Under the pieces are notes generated by a model. The model saw nothing but the letters and a program-made list of their open reading frames with translations, was not told where the DNA came from and did no database searches. Shown here in pieces: positions 36,723 to 47,443 of a stretch of DNA of 64,000 nt; the stretch's first letter is position 1, and each line of letters starts with the position of its first letter. Where the stretch lies: contig SVPD01000004.1 of assembly GCA_015066045.1 (NCBI GenBank), positions 19,854 through 83,853 on the forward strand, in the 5' to 3' direction. The DNA is from Oscillospiraceae bacterium. Its GTDB lineage: Bacteria > Bacillota > Clostridia > Oscillospirales > Acutalibacteraceae. The position numbers and the translations under genes are program-made.

Positions 36723-37808
36723 ATGTCCCGTGTAATCAGTTCATTTATGGGCGCCAACTCCCCCATCGGCTTCTGCTCCTTTTTCGAGGAAATCTATAAT
36801 CCTTATAAAAATCATCATCCCTACATTATAAAGGGCGGTCCCGGTACGGGCAAATCCACACTGATGAAAAAGGTAGCCCGCAGGGCAGAGGAAATGGGCT
36901 ATGAAACGGAGCTGATTTATTGCTCCTCAGATCCGCAGAGTCTGGACGGAATTATCGTAAAGGATATCGGTGTTTCGGTCATCGACGGCACCTCTCCGCA
37001 CATTCTGGAGCCGAAATTTCCCGGAGCCGTGGAAAACATTATAAACACGGGAGACTTCTGGGATAAAAAAAGGCTTTCGCAGAAAAGCGAGCTGATACGC
37101 TCACTGACTCTCGAAAACTCTATGCATCATTTCCGCTCGGCACGGTATCTGTCTGCGGCGGGCGCCATAAACGATGAAAACATCCGTCTGATCTCTTCTT
37201 TTATAAGAGAGGAAAAGATAAACAGCTTTGCCGTACGCTTCGTATCACGGGAAATGCCCCCAAAAAGAAAAAAGGGTGCGGGAAAAAGAATGCGCAGATT
37301 TATAAGCGGTATCACTCCGCAGGGCATCATCTTTCTCGATGAAACGGTCAGAGCCCGGTCGGTCAGAGTTATCGGCATAAAGGATAACTACTCTGCCGTT
37401 TCCTCTATCGTCTGTCAGAGGATAGGCGACCTTGCCGTGAAAAACGGCTACGATGTGATTTTCTGTCAGTGCCCTATGAGACCGAAGAGCGACTGTGAGC
37501 ATATCATAATCCCCGAGGTCGGTCTGGCTCTGATTACGGTAAAAAAGGAGCATAACATCTCTCTGGAGTGCGACAGACTGATTCACTGTAAAAGATTTCT
37601 CCGTGAGGAGACGGAAAGCTACAGTCAGCGTCTGCGCAGAGGAAAAAAATTATGCTCCCACCTGATAGGCGAGAGCATAAATTCACTTAAAAATGCCAAG
37701 GAAACTCACGACAGACTCGAAAAGGAATATATCGAGGTTATGGATTTCCACGGGCTTAACGATTATACGGACATTATAACAGAGGAAATGTTCAGCATTT
37801 ACACATAA
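36723..37808 (+). CDS. P-loop ATPase, PRK06851-like
   Basis: 361 residues. Walker A GGPGTGKST lies at about 38-46. The pattern of SSDPQSLDGIIVKD and a second, more degenerate nucleotide-fold half (ITPQGIIFLDETVRA) fits an uncharacterised Firmicutes ATPase family of this length. TTAAGGAGG precedes the ATG. It is a single gene convergent with the phosphatase gene. Role unknown. Confidence 0.65.
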   Translation: MSRVISSFMGANSPIGFCSFFEEIYNPYKNHHPYIIKGGPGTGKSTLMKKVARRAEEMGYETELIYCSSDPQSLDGIIVKDIGVSVIDGTSPHILEPKFPGAVENIINTGDFWDKKRLSQKSELIRSLTLENSMHHFRSARYLSAAGAINDENIRLISSFIREEKINSFAVRFVSREMPPKRKKGAGKRMRRFISGITPQGIIFLDETVRARSVRVIGIKDNYSAVSSIVCQRIGDLAVKNGYDVIFCQCPMRPKSDCEHIIIPEVGLALITVKKEHNISLECDRLIHCKRFLREETESYSQRLRRGKKLCSHLIGESINSLKNAKETHDRLEKEYIEVMDFHGLNDYTDIITEEMFSIYT

Positions 37809-37815
37809 AGACCGC

Positions 37816-38514
37816 TCAGCAGTAGAAAACCTTTAATTTGTCCAGACACACTGCGGCAAGTCTGCCTCCGTAAGCAGCACCGCAGTCGATGGCGAGATGT
37901 CTTTTTCTGGCATATACCTTGCCTGTGCAGCTGCGGTCAATCATAGCAGTGGGAGTGTGTCCTGTCACGAGATAGCTGTCGGGGAAATAGGGCGTCTGAT
38001 AATCTGTCTCGGCGAAAACGAAGGCCTTTTCATCGTATTCGTCGAGGCTTTTTCCTGCCTCGAAGCCGTCTATGCCTGCATGGGCAAGAATAAAGGTTTT
38101 GCCGCCTGCCTCGATTTCCTCGTAGGGGGCAAACTCGGAGAGATAGTCTATGATGCTTTCTTTGCTTTCATCGTCGAGAGAAAGAAAGTCGGTTACGGTT
38201 TTTTCGCTTTTCATTGTCAGCCATTTTTCGAAAAGCTCAGCCTTTTCACCTGAAAGAAGGGCTTTTGCTCCGTCGATGCTTTCAGCCTCGCAAATCAGAG
38301 GGAAAATTTCCTTCGCCATATATTCCTGCTCACCGAGAACGGGAAAAATATTCGCTCTGTACATCATATCCCTGAGAATTTCGATGCCGTCGTCACCGAT
38401 GCCGATTACATCGCCTAAAACGAAAACCGCATCGGTTTCTGCAGGATTAAGCTTTTCGAGCATTTCCAGATATTTTTCTTTTTTGCCGTGAATGTCGCCG
38501 ATTACAAAAGTCAT
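37816..38514 (-). CDS. PPP-type phosphatase-like protein with altered motifs
   Basis: 232 residues. The phosphoprotein phosphatase layout is clear: GDIHG (7-11), GDVIGIGDDG in place of GDxxDRG, GEQEYM in place of GNHE, HAGID and GHTPT. The Asn of GNHE, a metal-2 ligand, is Glu. The protein may be a weakened enzyme, a diadenosine tetraphosphatase relative or a regulatory pseudo-phosphatase. It follows the ABC-F gene by 13 bases. Confidence 0.75.
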   Translation of the reverse strand: MTFVIGDIHGKKEKYLEMLEKLNPAETDAVFVLGDVIGIGDDGIEILRDMMYRANIFPVLGEQEYMAKEIFPLICEAESIDGAKALLSGEKAELFEKWLTMKSEKTVTDFLSLDDESKESIIDYLSEFAPYEEIEAGGKTFILAHAGIDGFEAGKSLDEYDEKAFVFAETDYQTPYFPDSYLVTGHTPTAMIDRSCTGKVYARKRHLAIDCGAAYGGRLAAVCLDKLKVFYC

Positions 38515-38527
38515 AGTCTGCCTCCGT

Positions 38528-40129
38528 TTATTTAGTTATAAGTAATTCATTGTTTTCCAGGAATTCGTCGTAGGTTTCCTTTCTGTCATATAAGCCGTCA
38601 GGTCTGAATTCGATGATACGGTCAGCGATGGACTGAACGAACTGATGGTCATGGGAGGTGAAGAGAAGGGAGCCCTTGAATTTGATGAGTGCGTTATTCA
38701 GAGAGGTGATCGATTCCAGATCGAGATGGTTTGTAGGCTCATCGAGAATGAGAACATTGGCGCCGCTGAGCATCATTTTACAGAGCATACATCTTACTCT
38801 TTCGCCGCCGGAAAGAACCTGCGCCTTTTTGGTGGCCTCCTCACCGGAGAACATAAGTCTGCCCAGCCAGCCTCTGACATCTGTTTCGAACTGGAGGTCG
38901 GAATATTTTCTTACCCAGTCGATGAGACTGTCCTCCACACCGTCGAAAAAGGCGGAGTTATCGGCGGGGAAATAGGCCTGTGAGGTGGTGATGCCCCATT
39001 TGAAGGAGCCCTCGTCAGGCTCAAGCTCACCCATAAGAATTTTAAAGAAGGTGGTCTTTGCCACGGCATCTGTGCCCACAAAGGCTACCTTTTCGTTAGG
39101 TCTGATGGTAAAGCTGACGTTATCCAGCACCTTTCTGTCGCCCACGGTCTTTGAAAGTCCCTCGACCACCAGCATATCGTTACCGATCTCTCTGTCGGGC
39201 TTGAACTCCACGAAGGGGAAGCGGCGTGAGGAAACGGGCATATCCTCTAAGACAAGATTATCCAGCAGCTTTTTGCGGCTTGTAGCCTGCTTGGATTTTG
39301 AAGCGTTGGCACTGAAGCGGGCGATAAATTCCTGCAGCTCCTTCATTTTAGCTTCGGTTTTCTTATTCTGCTCACGGAGCTGTCTCTGAGCCATCTGGGT
39401 GTATTCGTACCAGAAATCATAGTTGCCGACATACATGGTTATCTTGCCGAAATCACAGTCTGCGATGTGGGTGCAGACCTTATTAAGGAAATGTCTGTCG
39501 TGGCTGACCACGATGACCGTGTTTTCGAAATTAAGCAGGAACTCCTCGAGCCAGTTGATGGCTGCCACGTCCAGATGGTTGGTGGGCTCGTCGAGAAGCA
39601 GAATGTCGGGATTTCCGAAAAGAGCCTGTGCCAGAAGCACCTTGACCTTCTGCTCGCCTGTCAGCTCTTTCATCAGAGTGTAGTGAAATTCATTATGAAT
39701 ACCCAGAGCATTGAGCAGTATTTCAGCGTCACTCTCTGCGCTCCAGCCGTCCATTTCGGCGAACTCCTCCTCCAGCTCACTGATGCGTATGCCGTCCTCC
39801 TCGGTGAATTCCTCTTTGGCGTAAAGCTCCTCTTTGGCATCCATTATGTCCACCAATTTCTGATTACCCATAAGAACGGTACGGATAACATCATATTCAT
39901 CATAGGCATAATGGTCCTGCTTTAATACAGAAAGTCTTTCGCCGGGGGTAACGGTTACATATCCCTTATTGGGCTCGATTTCACCGGAGAGAATTTTAAG
40001 GAAGGTGGATTTACCGGCACCGTTGGCACCGATGAGACCGTAGCAGTTGCCCTTGGTGAAATTAATGGAAACGCTTTTAAAAAGCTCTCTGCCGCCGTAC
40101 TGGAGTGTTACATTATTAGTGCTTATCAT
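38528..40129 (-). CDS. ABC-F family ATPase
   Basis: 533 residues, two ABC domains joined by a Lys/Glu linker, no membrane part: an ABC-F ribosome-acting ATPase (YkpA/YbiT type). Site 1: GANGAGKST, signature LTGEQKVKVLLAQ, LLLDEPTNHLD. Site 2: a degenerate Walker A, GTDAVAKTT, signature LSGGERVRCMLC, LILDEPTNHLD. Substitutions of this sort at the second P-loop recur in this subfamily. Roles range from translation factor to antibiotic protection; nothing here shows which. Confidence 0.88.
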   Translation of the reverse strand: MISTNNVTLQYGGRELFKSVSINFTKGNCYGLIGANGAGKSTFLKILSGEIEPNKGYVTVTPGERLSVLKQDHYAYDEYDVIRTVLMGNQKLVDIMDAKEELYAKEEFTEEDGIRISELEEEFAEMDGWSAESDAEILLNALGIHNEFHYTLMKELTGEQKVKVLLAQALFGNPDILLLDEPTNHLDVAAINWLEEFLLNFENTVIVVSHDRHFLNKVCTHIADCDFGKITMYVGNYDFWYEYTQMAQRQLREQNKKTEAKMKELQEFIARFSANASKSKQATSRKKLLDNLVLEDMPVSSRRFPFVEFKPDREIGNDMLVVEGLSKTVGDRKVLDNVSFTIRPNEKVAFVGTDAVAKTTFFKILMGELEPDEGSFKWGITTSQAYFPADNSAFFDGVEDSLIDWVRKYSDLQFETDVRGWLGRLMFSGEEATKKAQVLSGGERVRCMLCKMMLSGANVLILDEPTNHLDLESITSLNNALIKFKGSLLFTSHDHQFVQSIADRIIEFRPDGLYDRKETYDEFLENNELLITK

Positions 40130-40213
40130 AAATAATCGGTGGATACGGCAAGGTTAAACCGTATCTTTTCCTTTCTTTTTTCTTTATAAACAAAAAAATT
40201 TGCTAACTTATAT

Positions 40214-40242
40214 ATTATACCATATTTTTGAAATAATATCAA
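40214..40242 (-). promoter_or_regulatory. ABC-F gene promoter
   Basis: Reverse strand TTGATA (40242-40237), 17 bases, TATAAT (40219-40214). Confidence 0.75.
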
Positions 40243-40341
40243 ACCCTTTTTGGCCCTTTGGTGAAAAAGGGCGGTAAATAGAAAAATGTAGAATTACACC
40301 TGAAAATTTTGTATCATATTAACAGAATTTCATTTTGCACG

Positions 40342-40389
40342 TTTTCCACACCTTTTTCCGCTGATTTGTGTGGAAAACCCTGTGGAAAA
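40342..40389. promoter_or_regulatory. Cluster of three TTTTCCACA boxes
   Basis: TTTTCCACA occurs on the plus strand at 40342-40350 and on the minus strand at 40369-40377 and 40381-40389. The same 9-mer lies in the dnaA-dnaN gap. It may be a DnaA-binding cluster. Confidence 0.5.
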
Positions 40390-40574
40390 AGTTAAAAACT
40401 CCCCATTTTCGGTGCTTTGCGGGTGTAAAATTTTCCTCGTATTTATTTAACATTCTGTTGAAAAGTGAAAAAAATCCTCACAAACAAATTTTCGGTGCAA
40501 GAAAAAAACTTTACATCAGACATTATCCGTCGGCATTTTTGCCGGATATGGCATAAATTTCTTTCTTTTACATC

Positions 40575-40603
40575 TTGATTAGCCGAAAGTCTTGTGCTAT
40601 AAT
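40575..40603 (+). promoter_or_regulatory. guaB promoter
   Basis: TTGATT (40575-40580), 17 bases, TATAAT (40598-40603). The roughly 75-base leader shows a small hairpin (GGAC...GTCC) and no purine-riboswitch core. Confidence 0.78.
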
Positions 40604-40605
40604 AA

Positions 40606-42153
<1,548 letters not shown>

Positions 42154-42159
42154 ACAGCA

Positions 42160-42184
42160 AAGCAGTCCTTCGGGACTGCTTTTT
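42160..42184 (+). terminator. guaB terminator
   Basis: AGCAGTCC-TTCG-GGACTGCT followed by TTTTAA. Confidence 0.92.
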
Positions 42185-42207
42185 AATAACATAAAAGAGG
42201 TGATAAT

Positions 42208-43233
42208 ATGGTAAAAAATGTGGCTATAGTAAGCCTTTCTCACGGTACTTTGGGAGAAGCTTTCGCAGAGCATGAGCTCCGACTGGGTTTAAGCCGTTTA
42301 GAAAAATACGGTCTTAAGGTTAAATTTATGAATAATACCTTGAAAGGCCACGATTATCTTAAGGCACACCCCGAAAAAAGAGCAGAGGATTTACTGCAGG
42401 CCTTTTCCGATGATGAGATTGATATGATTTTATGTGCTATCGGCGGTGATGACACCTTCAGATTATTACCTTATCTTTTTGGAAATGATGAGCTGAAAAA
42501 GGCAGTGAATAAAAAAATATTCTTGGGCTTTTCCGATACCACGACAAATCATTTTATGTTAAACAAGCTCGGGCTGAACACCTTTTACGGCCAGTCCTTT
42601 TTAGCTGATGTGTGTGAGCTGGAGAACGAAATGCTCCCCTATACCAAAAAGTATTTCGAGGAGCTTATCATCACGGGAAAAATCAAGGAAATAACACCTT
42701 CGGAAGTGTGGTATGAGTGCAGAACCGATTTCAGTGAAAATCAAAAGGGAACAAAGCTTACTTCACATAAAAATAAAGGCTTTGAGCTTCTGCAGGGAAG
42801 TGCGGTTTTCAGCGGAAAAATACTCGGCGGATGTATTGAAACCATCTTCGATATGTATGAGGGCGAATGGTATAAGGAATCTGCCGAATTATGTGAAAAA
42901 TACGGTATTTTACCCACCTTAAGGGAGTGGGAGGGTAAAATCCTTCTTCTGGAGTCCAGTGAAATGAAGATCGGGCCCGAAACATACTGCAGAGCCTTAC
43001 AGGCTCTTAAGAGCAGAGGTGTTTTTGATGTGATAAACGGCATTATCATCGGTAAGCCTGCAGACGAGGCATATTACGAGGAATATAAAAAAATACTGAC
43101 ATCAGTAATAAATAACAGAGATTTACCGATAGTATATAATGTCAATATCGGACACGCATTACCGAGATGTATAATACCGCTCGGAGTAAACGCAACGGTG
43201 AATACAGTAAAGCAAATAATTGTTTTCGAATAA
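42208..43233 (+). CDS. S66-family peptidase (LD-carboxypeptidase/MccF-like)
   Basis: 341 residues. The serine-nucleophile segment is FLGFSDTTTNHFML, preceded by MILCAIGGDDTFRLLPYL, typical of S66. Later segments (KILGGCIETIFDMY, IIIGKPADE, NIGHALPRCIIPLGV) carry the Glu and His of the triad. No signal peptide: cytoplasmic, as in MccF and LdcA. Either muropeptide recycling or detoxification of peptide-nucleotides is possible. AGAGGTG before ATG. Confidence 0.88.
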   Translation: MVKNVAIVSLSHGTLGEAFAEHELRLGLSRLEKYGLKVKFMNNTLKGHDYLKAHPEKRAEDLLQAFSDDEIDMILCAIGGDDTFRLLPYLFGNDELKKAVNKKIFLGFSDTTTNHFMLNKLGLNTFYGQSFLADVCELENEMLPYTKKYFEELIITGKIKEITPSEVWYECRTDFSENQKGTKLTSHKNKGFELLQGSAVFSGKILGGCIETIFDMYEGEWYKESAELCEKYGILPTLREWEGKILLLESSEMKIGPETYCRALQALKSRGVFDVINGIIIGKPADEAYYEEYKKILTSVINNRDLPIVYNVNIGHALPRCIIPLGVNATVNTVKQIIVFE

Positions 43234-43240
43234 ACTGACG

Positions 43241-43265
43241 GCGGGATGACTTATCCCGCTTTTTT
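43241..43265 (+). terminator. Terminator after the S66 gene
   Basis: GCGGGAT / ATCCCGC followed by TTTTTT. Confidence 0.85.
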
Positions 43266-43362
43266 ATGCAAAAAAACAGACGACCAATGGTCGCCCCTAC
43301 GAGTATTTTATATAATGGCGGAATGTCGAGGATGCCGTCCTCTACAAATCCTCTCTAAAAAT

Positions 43363-43424
43363 GAAATAACCCCCGGGGACCGATGTTTCTTTACACATCT
43401 TTTTAAGGTCCGGGGGGTTATTTC
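43363..43424. repeat. Long imperfect inverted repeat
   Basis: GAAATAACCCCC...GGACC pairs with GGTCC...GGGGGTTATTTC around an inner GATGT/ACATC hairpin. Just before it lie CGACC-AAT-GGTCG and GAGGA/TCCTC hairpins (43274-43352). No gene seen; intergenic palindromic debris or a small structured RNA. Confidence 0.5.
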
Positions 43425-43523
43425 TGTTCGTTCTTGTTATCTAACATCTTTTGTTATCCTCTCTTTCTACAGAATGGATATTCTTCATTTTTCGGAATTC
43501 ATCGGGCATCTTCTTTTGTTTTT

Positions 43524-43712
43524 TCATTCTTTCTTATCTATATCTTCAATGCCTGATGCTTCTCTTATGAAGAATTTCGGACTCTTTATTACGGCGAAGA
43601 TTTTTTGATCATTGATTTTATCTTTTGTTTTTTTGTTTTTATTTTATCTTCTGCCTTAAAGAGTTCTTTCGGATTTACCTGTACATTGGTATCACCTTTC
43701 CCTTTCTGTGAC
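43524..43712 (-). pseudogene. Possible decayed short gene
   Basis: On the minus strand, a Lys-rich frame without start (KGKGDTNVQVNPKELFKAED) stops near 43600, while the +1 frame carries on as QKIFAVIKSPKFFIREASG and ends at TGA. The switch lies in an A-rich run. It reads like one small gene with a frameshift and lost start, but the composition bias makes chance possible. Confidence 0.25.
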
Positions 43713-43817
43713 TATAATATAACATATATTTTTGCGGATTGCAATATCAAAATTATACAAAGTTCACTTTAGTTTTTCGTATATTACGCAGAAACTGTGA
43801 AAAGTGCATAAAAAGTG

Positions 43818-43846
43818 TTGACTTTGCCTTTCGGATTTGATATGAT
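43818..43846 (+). promoter_or_regulatory. Upstream promoter in the trpS leader
   Basis: TTGACT (43818-43823), 17 bases, TATGAT (43841-43846). A short GGGC/GCCC hairpin with TTCTTTTT follows at once (about 43857-43880). Confidence 0.55.
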
Positions 43847-43900
43847 GGATATGTTGGGGCGCTTATGCCCTTCTTTTTATTATGAGGGCAGCGGTTTATC

Positions 43901-43929
43901 TTGACAAAAAACGCTCTTTCTAATATAAT
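43901..43929 (+). promoter_or_regulatory. trpS promoter
   Basis: TTGACA (43901-43906), 17 bases, TATAAT (43924-43929). The leader is too short for a T-box. Confidence 0.85.
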
Positions 43930-43976
43930 TATAGCACTCTTTAAAAGAAAAGCTTAATCCGAAAGGACGATATAAT

Positions 43977-45011
43977 ATGGAAGAAAAAATCATAGTTCCC
44001 GGCACAGAGACATCCGAAAAAAGAAAGAAGATTCTTTCCTGCATCCAGCCCTCGGGTATTCCCACTCTCGGAAATTACCTCGGCGCACTCAAAAACTGGA
44101 AGCTTCTCTCCGATGAATTTGACAGTGCCTTTGCTGTGGCTGACCTTCACGCCATCACCGTAAGACAGGACCCCGTCAAGCTCCGTAAGCAGATTATGGA
44201 GGTTTTTGCGCTTCTCCTTGCCATTGGTCTTGATCCGGAAAAGAACATTATTTTTATTCAGAGTCACGTTCCCGCACATTCTCAGCTGGCCTGGATTCTC
44301 AACTGCTACACTCAGTTCGGTGAAATGTCCAGAATGACTCAGTTCAAGGATAAATCTCTTTCCCACGCCGACAATGTCAATGTAGGACTTTTCTCTTATC
44401 CCGTGCTTATGGCAGCTGATATTCTTCTTTATCAGGCTGACCTTGTTCCCGTAGGTGCCGACCAGAAGCAGCATCTGGAAATCGCCCGTGACATTGCGAA
44501 CCGTTTTAACGGAATTTACGGCAAAACCTTTACCATTCCCGATCCCTATATTTCCAAGACAGGCTCTGCACGTGTTATGTCCTTACAGGATCCTGCCAAG
44601 AAAATGAGTAAATCCGATCCTAACCCCAAATCCTATGTTTCTGTTTTCGACTCACCCGAAACCATTATGAAGAAAATCAGAAGCGCAGTAACCGACTCTG
44701 AGGGCGGTGTTTACTACGGCGAGGGCAAGGACGGCGTAAATAACCTTATGAGCATATACTCCGCCTGCACAGACCTGAGCTACGAGCAGATTCAGAAGGA
44801 ATTCGAGGGCAAGGGCTACGGCGACTTTAAAAAGGCAGTAGGTGAAGCGGTAGTAGAAGAGCTCCGTCCCGTAAGAGAAAGATATGAAATGCTGATGAAG
44901 GACCAGGCCTATCTTAAGGAGCTGGCAGCCAAGGGCGCAGAAAGCGCAAACAGAGTGGCAAACAGAACTCTCAGCAAGGCAATGAAAAAGTGCGGATTTA
45001 TACTTCCGTAA
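43977..45011 (+). CDS. trpS: Tryptophanyl-tRNA synthetase
   Basis: 344 residues, class I enzyme. The HIGH-type motif is within PSGIPTLGNYLGAL (about 24-37) and the KMSKS motif is KKMSKSDPN (about 203-211). A polar N-terminal extension of about 20 residues precedes the fold. GAAAGGAC before ATG. Single gene with promoter and terminator. Confidence 0.96.
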   Translation: MEEKIIVPGTETSEKRKKILSCIQPSGIPTLGNYLGALKNWKLLSDEFDSAFAVADLHAITVRQDPVKLRKQIMEVFALLLAIGLDPEKNIIFIQSHVPAHSQLAWILNCYTQFGEMSRMTQFKDKSLSHADNVNVGLFSYPVLMAADILLYQADLVPVGADQKQHLEIARDIANRFNGIYGKTFTIPDPYISKTGSARVMSLQDPAKKMSKSDPNPKSYVSVFDSPETIMKKIRSAVTDSEGGVYYGEGKDGVNNLMSIYSACTDLSYEQIQKEFEGKGYGDFKKAVGEAVVEELRPVRERYEMLMKDQAYLKELAAKGAESANRVANRTLSKAMKKCGFILP

Positions 45012-45103
45012 ATGCGAAATTCGCAATTCGGAATGCGCAATCGCGGGTAAAAGTGCAGTAGAAGATGGCTTCTACCCGCCCCGTAAAGTTTAACAATACA
45101 GCA

Positions 45104-45132
45104 GGGACACGGCGTGCCGTGTCCTTTGTTTT
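45104..45132 (+). terminator. trpS terminator
   Basis: GGACACGG-CGTG-CCGTGTCC followed by a T-rich run. The glgA terminator uses a related GGGACACG stem. Confidence 0.88.
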
Positions 45133-45356
45133 TTTGAGTCAAGATAAACGGGCAGGCTGTGAAAGGTCTGTCCGTTGTTGTTTTCCTGCTTTAGCTTTTC
45201 CGTCAATTTTCTCTTTCTTTCCGTGTTATGATAAACCTCTTCCGTGTAAAAGCAACTGTCATAACTGTTTCCTTTGAATCTATAAAATTCTTCTAACAAA
45301 CTTACTAAAAAATGTGAATAGTTTTTAATCACCTTGTAACAAAATAACAAAAACTA

Positions 45357-45385
45357 TTGAATTTTATTTTCAGGAGTGTTATTAT
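45357..45385 (+). promoter_or_regulatory. glg operon promoter
   Basis: TTGAAT (45357-45362), 17 bases, TATTAT (45380-45385). Confidence 0.68.
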
Positions 45386-45469
45386 GGTATCTGTAGGATT
45401 ATAAAGGTGGGTAAGTCTGCCCTTTTACCTTTAAAAATCACGAATAAGAATAAAAAAGAGGGTGAAAAA

Positions 45470-47413
45470 ATGGCTGGAAAGAAACAGCTCGGCGATGACG
45501 TGGCACTTTACCTTTTCCATCAGGGCAATAATATGAAGGCCTATGAATATATGGGCGTCCATAAGGTGGAGGGTGAAAAGAACCTCTGGTCCTTCCGTGT
45601 CTGGGCACCCCATGCGAAAGCCGTCAGTGTTATCGGTGATTTCAACGGCTGGGATGAAAACAGAAATCCTATGGAAAAAATCAACGATGCAGGTATGTGG
45701 GAATGCTACCTTTCGGATGTAAAGGAATTTGACAAATATAAATTTTCGGTTACCGCTCAGAACGGAAAAAAGACTGCCAAATGCGATCCCTATGCCTTCC
45801 ACAGTGAAACCCGTCCCGGCACCGCCTCTAAAATTTATGACCTTTCGGGCTATAAATGGGGAGACAGTAAATGGATAAAGGCAAAGGAAGAAATCAATGT
45901 CTACGAATCTCCCATGAATATTTACGAGGTTCATGCCGGCTCCTGGAAAATTTACGGTGAGGAGGCACCCTATTCCTATAAGGATCTGGCCGATGAGCTT
46001 ATTCCTTATGTAAAGGAAATGGGCTATACCCACATCGAGCTTATGCCTCTTTCGGAATATCCCTTTGACGGCTCATGGGGCTATCAGGTAACGGGCTATT
46101 TCGCCGCCACCTCCCGCTACGGCACACCGAAGGATTTTATGTACTTTGTGGACAAGTGCCATCAGAACGGCATCAGTGTTATTTTAGACTGGGTGCCCGC
46201 TCACTTCCCGAAGGATGAGCACGGACTGGCCGATTTCGACGGTGAGGCCTGCTATGAATACAAGGATGACAAAAAGGGCGAGCATAAGCAGTGGGGCACC
46301 AAGGTATTTGACTTCGGCAGAAACGAGGTTATCTCCTTCCTTACCTCGTCAGCTAACTTCTGGCTCGATAAATTCCATATCGACGGTCTCCGTGTGGATG
46401 CAGTAGCCTCTATGCTTTATCTTGACTACGGCAGAGAGCACGGTCAGTGGATAGCAAACAAATACGGCGGAAACGAAAACTTAGAGGCCGTGGAGTTTTT
46501 AAGAAAGCTCAATACAGGCATTTTCAGTCAGCATAAAAATCCGCTGATGATAGCCGAAGAGAGTACGGCTTGGCCCCTCGTTTCCAAGCCCACGGATATC
46601 GGCGGTCTCGGCTTTAATTTCAAATGGAATATGGGCTGGATGAACGATGCGCTTCGTTATTTCTCTATGGACGGCCTTTCGAGAAAGTATAATCATAATC
46701 TGCTTACCTTCTCCTTCTTCTATGCCTTCTCCGAAAACTTCGTGCTTCCCATCTCTCACGATGAGGTTGTTCACGGAAAATGCTCTCTTATCGGCAAAAT
46801 GCCCGGTGAATATGACGACAAATTCAAGGGCATCCGCTCCTTTATGGGCTATATGATGGCTCATCCCGGTAAAAAGCTTACCTTTATGGGACAGGAGTTC
46901 GGTCAGTTCATCGAATGGAAATATGACAGCGGTCTGGACTGGGTGCTTTTGGAATATGAAAAGCACAGGCAGCTTAAGGACTATGTCAGAAAACTGAATC
47001 ATATCTATCTTAAATATCCCGCTCTGTGGGAAATAGATTATAGCTGGGAGGGCTTTAAATGGCTCGTAAGCGACGATAAAAATAACAGTGTAATCGCTTT
47101 CTCACGTAAGGATAAAAATGGCGACGAAATCGTTATCGCCTGTAACTTTACTCCTGTCAGCAGAGAGAAATATTCTTTCGGTGTGGAAAGAGAGGGCGTC
47201 TATGAGGTCATTCTTAATTCCGACAGTGAGGATTTCGGCGGAAGCGGTCAGGGCACTAAGACCAGAGTATCCTCTAAGAAGGTGCCTATGCACGGCTTCG
47301 AAAACAGTATAACGGTTGACCTTCCCGGTCTGTCCTGCCTTCTTTTCAGAGTGAAGCCTAAAAAGTCTAGGGCAAAAGCGGAAAAGGCCGACAGTAAAAA
47401 AGCTAATAAATAA
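45470..47413 (+). CDS. glgB: 1,4-alpha-glucan branching enzyme
   Basis: 647 residues, GH13. N-terminal CBM48 ([20 protein letters not shown]), then the barrel with [20 protein letters not shown] (nucleophile Asp), MIAEEST (acid/base Glu) and [11 protein letters not shown] Lys-rich tail ends the protein. ATG at 45470 has AGAGGGTG; the frame extends upstream to 45407 without a ribosome site. First gene of glgBCDA. Confidence 0.95.
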   Translation: MAGKKQLGDDVALYLFHQGNNMKAYEYMGVHKVEGEKNLWSFRVWAPHAKAVSVIGDFNGWDENRNPMEKINDAGMWECYLSDVKEFDKYKFSVTAQNGKKTAKCDPYAFHSETRPGTASKIYDLSGYKWGDSKWIKAKEEINVYESPMNIYEVHAGSWKIYGEEAPYSYKDLADELIPYVKEMGYTHIELMPLSEYPFDGSWGYQVTGYFAATSRYGTPKDFMYFVDKCHQNGISVILDWVPAHFPKDEHGLADFDGEACYEYKDDKKGEHKQWGTKVFDFGRNEVISFLTSSANFWLDKFHIDGLRVDAVASMLYLDYGREHGQWIANKYGGNENLEAVEFLRKLNTGIFSQHKNPLMIAEESTAWPLVSKPTDIGGLGFNFKWNMGWMNDALRYFSMDGLSRKYNHNLLTFSFFYAFSENFVLPISHDEVVHGKCSLIGKMPGEYDDKFKGIRSFMGYMMAHPGKKLTFMGQEFGQFIEWKYDSGLDWVLLEYEKHRQLKDYVRKLNHIYLKYPALWEIDYSWEGFKWLVSDDKNNSVIAFSRKDKNGDEIVIACNFTPVSREKYSFGVEREGVYEVILNSDSEDFGGSGQGTKTRVSSKKVPMHGFENSITVDLPGLSCLLFRVKPKKSRAKAEKADSKKANK

Positions 47414-47443
47414 TCTATATATAAAGAAACGGAGGAAACAATT

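Larger units (their letters stand above)
45012..45469. other. Gap between trpS and glgB
   Basis: Holds a GCGGGTA/TACCCGC hairpin (about 45042-45078), the trpS terminator, about 200 AT-rich bases without a supported gene, and the glg promoter. Confidence 0.6.

Noticed and set aside
38950..39110. Dead second ATP site in the ABC-F protein
   Set aside because: GTDAVAKTT departs from the usual P-loop, but the Lys-Thr-Thr and Walker B/DEPTNHLD remain, and I recall similar changes in this subfamily, so I do not claim loss of function.
43930..43976. T-box leader for trpS
   Set aside because: No antiterminator sequence of the AGGGTGGNACCGCG type is present and the leader is too short.
45090..45350. 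86-codon minus-strand frame before glgB
   Set aside because: It includes the trpS terminator and lacks an ATG and a ribosome site at its start. The middle part looks slightly protein-like, so I left it as unproven.
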